Origin: Priestia iocasae
Lineage (GTDB): Bacteria; Bacillota; Bacilli; Bacillales; Bacillaceae_H
DNA: 64,000 nt
Assembly: GCF_016909075.1 (NCBI RefSeq)
Contig: NZ_JAFBFC010000003.1
Location: 248,001-312,000 of the forward strand
Direction: 5' to 3'
The notes beneath the pieces were generated by a model. It saw only the letters and a list, made by a program, of their open reading frames with translations. It was not told the origin of the DNA and made no database searches. Below are positions 61,502 to 64,000 of the stretch, one piece after another. Position 1 is the stretch's first letter; each line of letters starts with the position of its first letter. The position numbers were made by a program, and so were the translations under genes.

Positions 61502-62463
61502 CGCATCATCACTCTCCTTTCTTTGTTTTGTTCATAAAGAAAGGAAACAACACTTTGTCGTGTAATCACACCGATTTGAATGTCATTTTCAATAATACGC
61601 ACTCCGTCGTGATAACGTAATTTTTCTAACGCATCACTAATCGTTGCTTCTGCATCAATTGTTTCACTTCCTTCAATCGGAATGTGAACACTACCTTGTT
61701 GAATGAATTCTTTCAGTGACAAATCTAATACGCTTTGTTGATCTCCAATAAATGATTTCACAAATTCATTTTTTGGACGCTTAATAAAATCTTCTGGTGT
61801 TCCTACTTGAACAACTTTTCCATCTTTCATTAAACAAATGCGATCACCAATCTTTAACGCTTCGCTCATGTCGTGCGTCACAAATACGATCGTCTTTTTA
61901 ATTTTTTCTTTTAACCGCAAAAAGTCTTCTTGTAGCTGTTCACGACTAAGGGGATCAAGCGCACTAAATGGTTCGTCCATTAAAATAATAGGTGGATCAG
62001 CTGCAAGTGCACGCGCTACACCGACTCGTTGCTGTTGACCTCCTGATAGCTCAGATGGCTTACGATTTCGATATGTCTCTGGTTCTAAGCCTACTAGCTC
62101 TAATAATTCATCCACACGATTTTTAATGTCTTCTTTTTTCCACGCCTTTAACTCCGGTACAATTGAAATGTTTTCTGCAATTGTCATATGTGGAAATAGT
62201 GCAATTTGTTGAAGAACATAACCAATATTCCAACGGAGCTCATGAATGTTATGATCGATTACTCGCTTATCATGAATATATAAATCTCCATCTGTTACTT
62301 CATGCAATCGGTTAATTAGCTTAAGAGTTGTCGTTTTCCCACAACCACTTGGACCGATAAATACAAAAAACTCACCGTCTTTAATTTCCAAATCCACATC
62401 ATCCACTGCTTTTGTTCCGTCTTCATATACTTTTGATACATGCTTAAATGTAATCAACCTCAC
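61498..62463 (-). CDS. ABC importer ATPase with CBS domain (OpuCA/EgtV type)
   Basis: About 321 residues if the GTG at 62463 is used; the TTG at 62457 fits the spacing from AAGGAG better, and a longer ATG frame to 62487 lacks a site. Walker A GPSGCGKTT (about 31-39), signature LSGGQQQR, Walker B LMDEPFSALDPL, His switch VTHDMSEALKI. Residues 250-315 are a short CBS-like regulatory region (SDALEKLRYHDGVRI, IGVITRQSVVSF), the usual sensor of ionic strength or nucleotide in osmoprotectant importers. Partner of the fused permease/binding protein downstream. Confidence 0.9.
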   Translation of the reverse strand: MRLITFKHVSKVYEDGTKAVDDVDLEIKDGEFFVFIGPSGCGKTTTLKLINRLHEVTDGDLYIHDKRVIDHNIHELRWNIGYVLQQIALFPHMTIAENISIVPELKAWKKEDIKNRVDELLELVGLEPETYRNRKPSELSGGQQQRVGVARALAADPPIILMDEPFSALDPLSREQLQEDFLRLKEKIKKTIVFVTHDMSEALKIGDRICLMKDGKVVQVGTPEDFIKRPKNEFVKSFIGDQQSVLDLSLKEFIQQGSVHIPIEGSETIDAEATISDALEKLRYHDGVRIIENDIQIGVITRQSVVSFLYEQNKERRVMMR

Positions 62464-62578
62464 CGCACTCCTTGCTCGTTTATTCACAATAGTTACTCGT
62501 ACCCTATAACCGAACTATCAAAACCTTTATTTCTTATTTTTTCTAGTTTTTTCTGTTTTATCCTTTCTCATAAAGTAA

Positions 62579-62613
62579 AAAACCACACGTTCTAATTATA
62601 AGAGTGTGGTTTT
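62579..62613 (-). terminator. Terminator upstream of the ABC importer genes
   Basis: 10-bp stem AAAACCACAC/GTGTGGTTTT with a 15-base loop; A and T runs make it usable on both strands. It and the next hairpin fill the 300-base gap between the importer genes and the peptide gene; nothing else was seen there. Confidence 0.8.
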
Positions 62614-62756
62614 AACAATATGTCTATGGGAAAAAGATATATTTTCATGCAATATCCCTTATTCTCCTATCAGTCATACAAATCAAATGAGAAGGCAAGA
62701 GATAATCAGTGCTATGTCAAATAGAATTCTTTTGGCTCGTATCGACACATCGTCAT

Positions 62757-62784
62757 AAAAAAATAGAAGGTTTTTAGCCTTCTA
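62757..62784 (-). terminator. Terminator of the pro-peptide gene
   Basis: 7-bp stem TAGAAGG/CCTTCTA with a 7-base loop, followed by TTTTTTTATG on the minus strand, 10 bases after the peptide stop. Confidence 0.9.
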
Positions 62785-62794
62785 CTTTTGTGGA

Positions 62795-62932
62795 TTAATG
62801 TTGTTCAGGTAAAATATACGCTTTGAATGTTGGCTCTTCAGCTTGAACTGTTACTGTTGTTGTACCTCCAAATGTAAACACCGCTGCTGCTACAGTTACT
62901 ACCATGCTTAATTTTAAAATTGCTTTTTTCAT
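62795..62932 (-). CDS. PapR/Phr-like exported pro-peptide (signalling peptide candidate)
   Basis: 45 residues; AAGGAGG lies 8 bases before the ATG. Structure: basic start (MKKAILK), one hydrophobic export helix (LSMVVTVAAAVFTFGG), a threonine/valine-rich turn (TTTVTVQAEEP) and a charged C-terminal end (TFKAYILPEQH). This is the pattern of PapR/Phr pre-pro-peptides, which are exported, cut to a C-terminal 5-7 residue signal and re-imported. It lies 147 bases downstream of, and on the same strand as, a PlcR-like receptor gene, as papR follows plcR. Its own terminator follows. A -10-like TACAAT occurs about 35 bases before the ribosome-binding site with no clear -35. Confidence 0.75.
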   Translation of the reverse strand: MKKAILKLSMVVTVAAAVFTFGGTTTVTVQAEEPTFKAYILPEQH

Positions 62933-63079
62933 TTTAATGCCCTCCTTAATAGTTTCACTTATAAACCTATTGTACTATAGAATTCAAAACTACCTTTTCC
63001 TGTATATAAGGCCTATAAAGCCACTTTTTTGCATATAGTTCCTTTTCTCTCTGTTTTTCTTCTTAAATTATAATTATAG

Positions 63080-63961
63080 TTATATTTTAAAAGCGATTTT
63101 ATCTAACTCTCTTTTCACCATATTTATAAGTTGTTGGTTACTACTAATTTCAAAAATTAGAATTGCTTTATTTAAGTACTCTACAGCTTCTTTTTCTCGT
63201 CTTAATTGAGCCATTGAATAGCCAACCATGTAATATAACTCCCCTAATAAATACATGCTCTCATTACTTATACATTGCTTTACACCCTTTAGGGCAAATT
63301 GTATAGCTTCTTGATAGTTGCAACTTCTTCCATATGTTCGTGATACACCATATAAAATTCTCACTTTAATGTGATGATCTTTTATTTGAGGAAGCTGACT
63401 GAGATGCTGTAATGCTTTTTTAAACGAAATAATTGCTTCATCATATTCATTCTCTGAATCGTAAATGATAGCAATACTAGAAAGGATTTCAATTTCATTT
63501 TCTTTATAAAAGTTTTGTCCTTGACGTGTTAACTGAATAGCTTCTTTTAAAATTTCTATGGCCTTTTGTTTATCTTTTGTTAAATGGTACGTACAAATTC
63601 CTTCATGCCAAATCAAGAATTGCTTATTTGATGCGCTTTGAAACAATGGGCTTGTTTTTTCCTTTTCAATCATAAACGCTACAGATTCGTAGTCCCGTTG
63701 TCTGACGTAGCGCCTAATTAACCCTTTTACTTCATCGACATAATCAAGTCGTGGTGTGTTCATATTCTCAAAGAAATAGTTCATATCCACGCCAAGTCGT
63801 TTCGAAATTTCGTACAGCGTATTGCTGTATGGAAATTCGCTTCCTTTTTCAAGCTTACTAATTTGAGCTTGAGAGCAAATACCGTTAGCAAGCTCTTGCT
63901 GCGATAAACCGGCAAGTTGTCGCAGCTCACGAATAATCTGACCTAATTGTTTTTGCTGCAT
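63080..63961 (-). CDS. PlcR-like (RNPP) quorum-sensing regulator
   Basis: 293 residues. N-terminal XRE helix-turn-helix (about 6-60; QIIRELRQLAGLSQQELANG, QISKLEKGSEFP) and a C-terminal array of five or so TPR-type helix pairs (about 70-290; AIEILKEAIQLTRQG, AIISFKKALQHLSQ, GELYYMVGYSMAQLRREKEA). Size, layout and start resemble PlcR (285 residues) of the B. cereus group: a DNA-binding receptor activated by a re-imported peptide. AAAGGGG lies 8 bases before the ATG. The gene is followed by the pro-peptide gene, its likely partner. Confidence 0.85.
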   Translation of the reverse strand: MQQKQLGQIIRELRQLAGLSQQELANGICSQAQISKLEKGSEFPYSNTLYEISKRLGVDMNYFFENMNTPRLDYVDEVKGLIRRYVRQRDYESVAFMIEKEKTSPLFQSASNKQFLIWHEGICTYHLTKDKQKAIEILKEAIQLTRQGQNFYKENEIEILSSIAIIYDSENEYDEAIISFKKALQHLSQLPQIKDHHIKVRILYGVSRTYGRSCNYQEAIQFALKGVKQCISNESMYLLGELYYMVGYSMAQLRREKEAVEYLNKAILIFEISSNQQLINMVKRELDKIAFKI

Positions 63962-63972
63962 CGTTTTTTCCC

Positions 63973-63986
63973 CTTTAGCACTAAAG
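63973..63986 (-). promoter_or_regulatory. Palindrome CTTTAG-TG-CTAAAG before the PlcR-like gene
   Basis: Perfect 6-bp arms around a 2-base centre, directly ahead of the ribosome-binding site. Position suits autoregulation or mRNA folding over the AAAGGGG site. It does not match the PlcR box of B. cereus. Confidence 0.35.
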
Positions 63987-64000
63987 TCATTTTGCCTTTA

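Noticed and set aside
62943-63079. PlcR-box (TATGNAN4TNCATA) before the peptide gene
   Set aside because: Only loose AT-rich partial matches such as TATATGCAAAAAAGTGG; no true match.

Overview
The window looks like chromosome from a low-GC, Gram-positive, endospore-former-type bacterium of the Bacillaceae. The reasons are strong AAGGAGG ribosome-binding sites, many U-tailed terminators, a Bacillus-type (yuk/yue) type VII secretion operon, a capBCADE poly-gamma-glutamate operon, an RsbR-type stressosome protein, an HssRS-HrtBA haem-efflux locus and a PlcR/PapR-like quorum-sensing pair. The genus cannot be fixed from the sequence. Two NhaC antiporters and an osmoprotectant-type importer would suit a salt- or alkali-tolerant species, but that is inference. 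No rRNA, tRNA, CRISPR array, transposase or prophage was seen.

Layout. 1-8000: type VII secretion operon read leftward (esxA, yukD, essB, essC, esaA; esaA runs off the window). 8150-15420: cell-wall and housekeeping genes (tandem NlpC/P60 protein, S-layer-anchored protein, ring-cleaving dioxygenase with MhqR-like operators, signal peptidase I, a secreted protein, an AI-2E-family membrane protein). 15480-19400: haem sensing and efflux (hssR, hssS, hrtB, hrtA) with an HssR-type box. 19700-25400: small exported peptide, FHA-winged-helix regulator, LysM-CAP protein, an MFS pump behind what looks like a translational attenuator, sugar acetyltransferase, a P-loop-less kinase/DUF1349 fusion and a divergent Hfq. 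25800-43250: two nhaC paralogues in the same orientation flanking a galactoside operon of about 13 kb (ABC binding protein and permeases, GH35, GH36 and GH42 enzymes, galK, galE, galM and a LacI-type regulator; neither galT nor an ABC ATPase is present). 43450-51890: capBCADE plus two more gamma-glutamyltransferase paralogues. 52400-59800: mixed metabolic and membrane genes, one with an apparent frameshift, and an RsbR paralogue. 59980-62460: ATPase plus fused permease/binding protein. 62790-63960: small exported pro-peptide and its PlcR-like regulator.

How they work together. The gal operon reads as import of short galactosides, intracellular hydrolysis by three enzyme families, and galactose phosphorylation. 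The cap cluster makes, exports and probably anchors or trims poly-gamma-glutamate. The four haem genes form a sense-and-export circuit. The strongest candidates for undescribed biology are the quorum-sensing pair at the right end, whose peptide gene is only 45 codons long, and the hairpin/leader-peptide arrangement in front of the MFS pump, which resembles macrolide-inducible attenuators.
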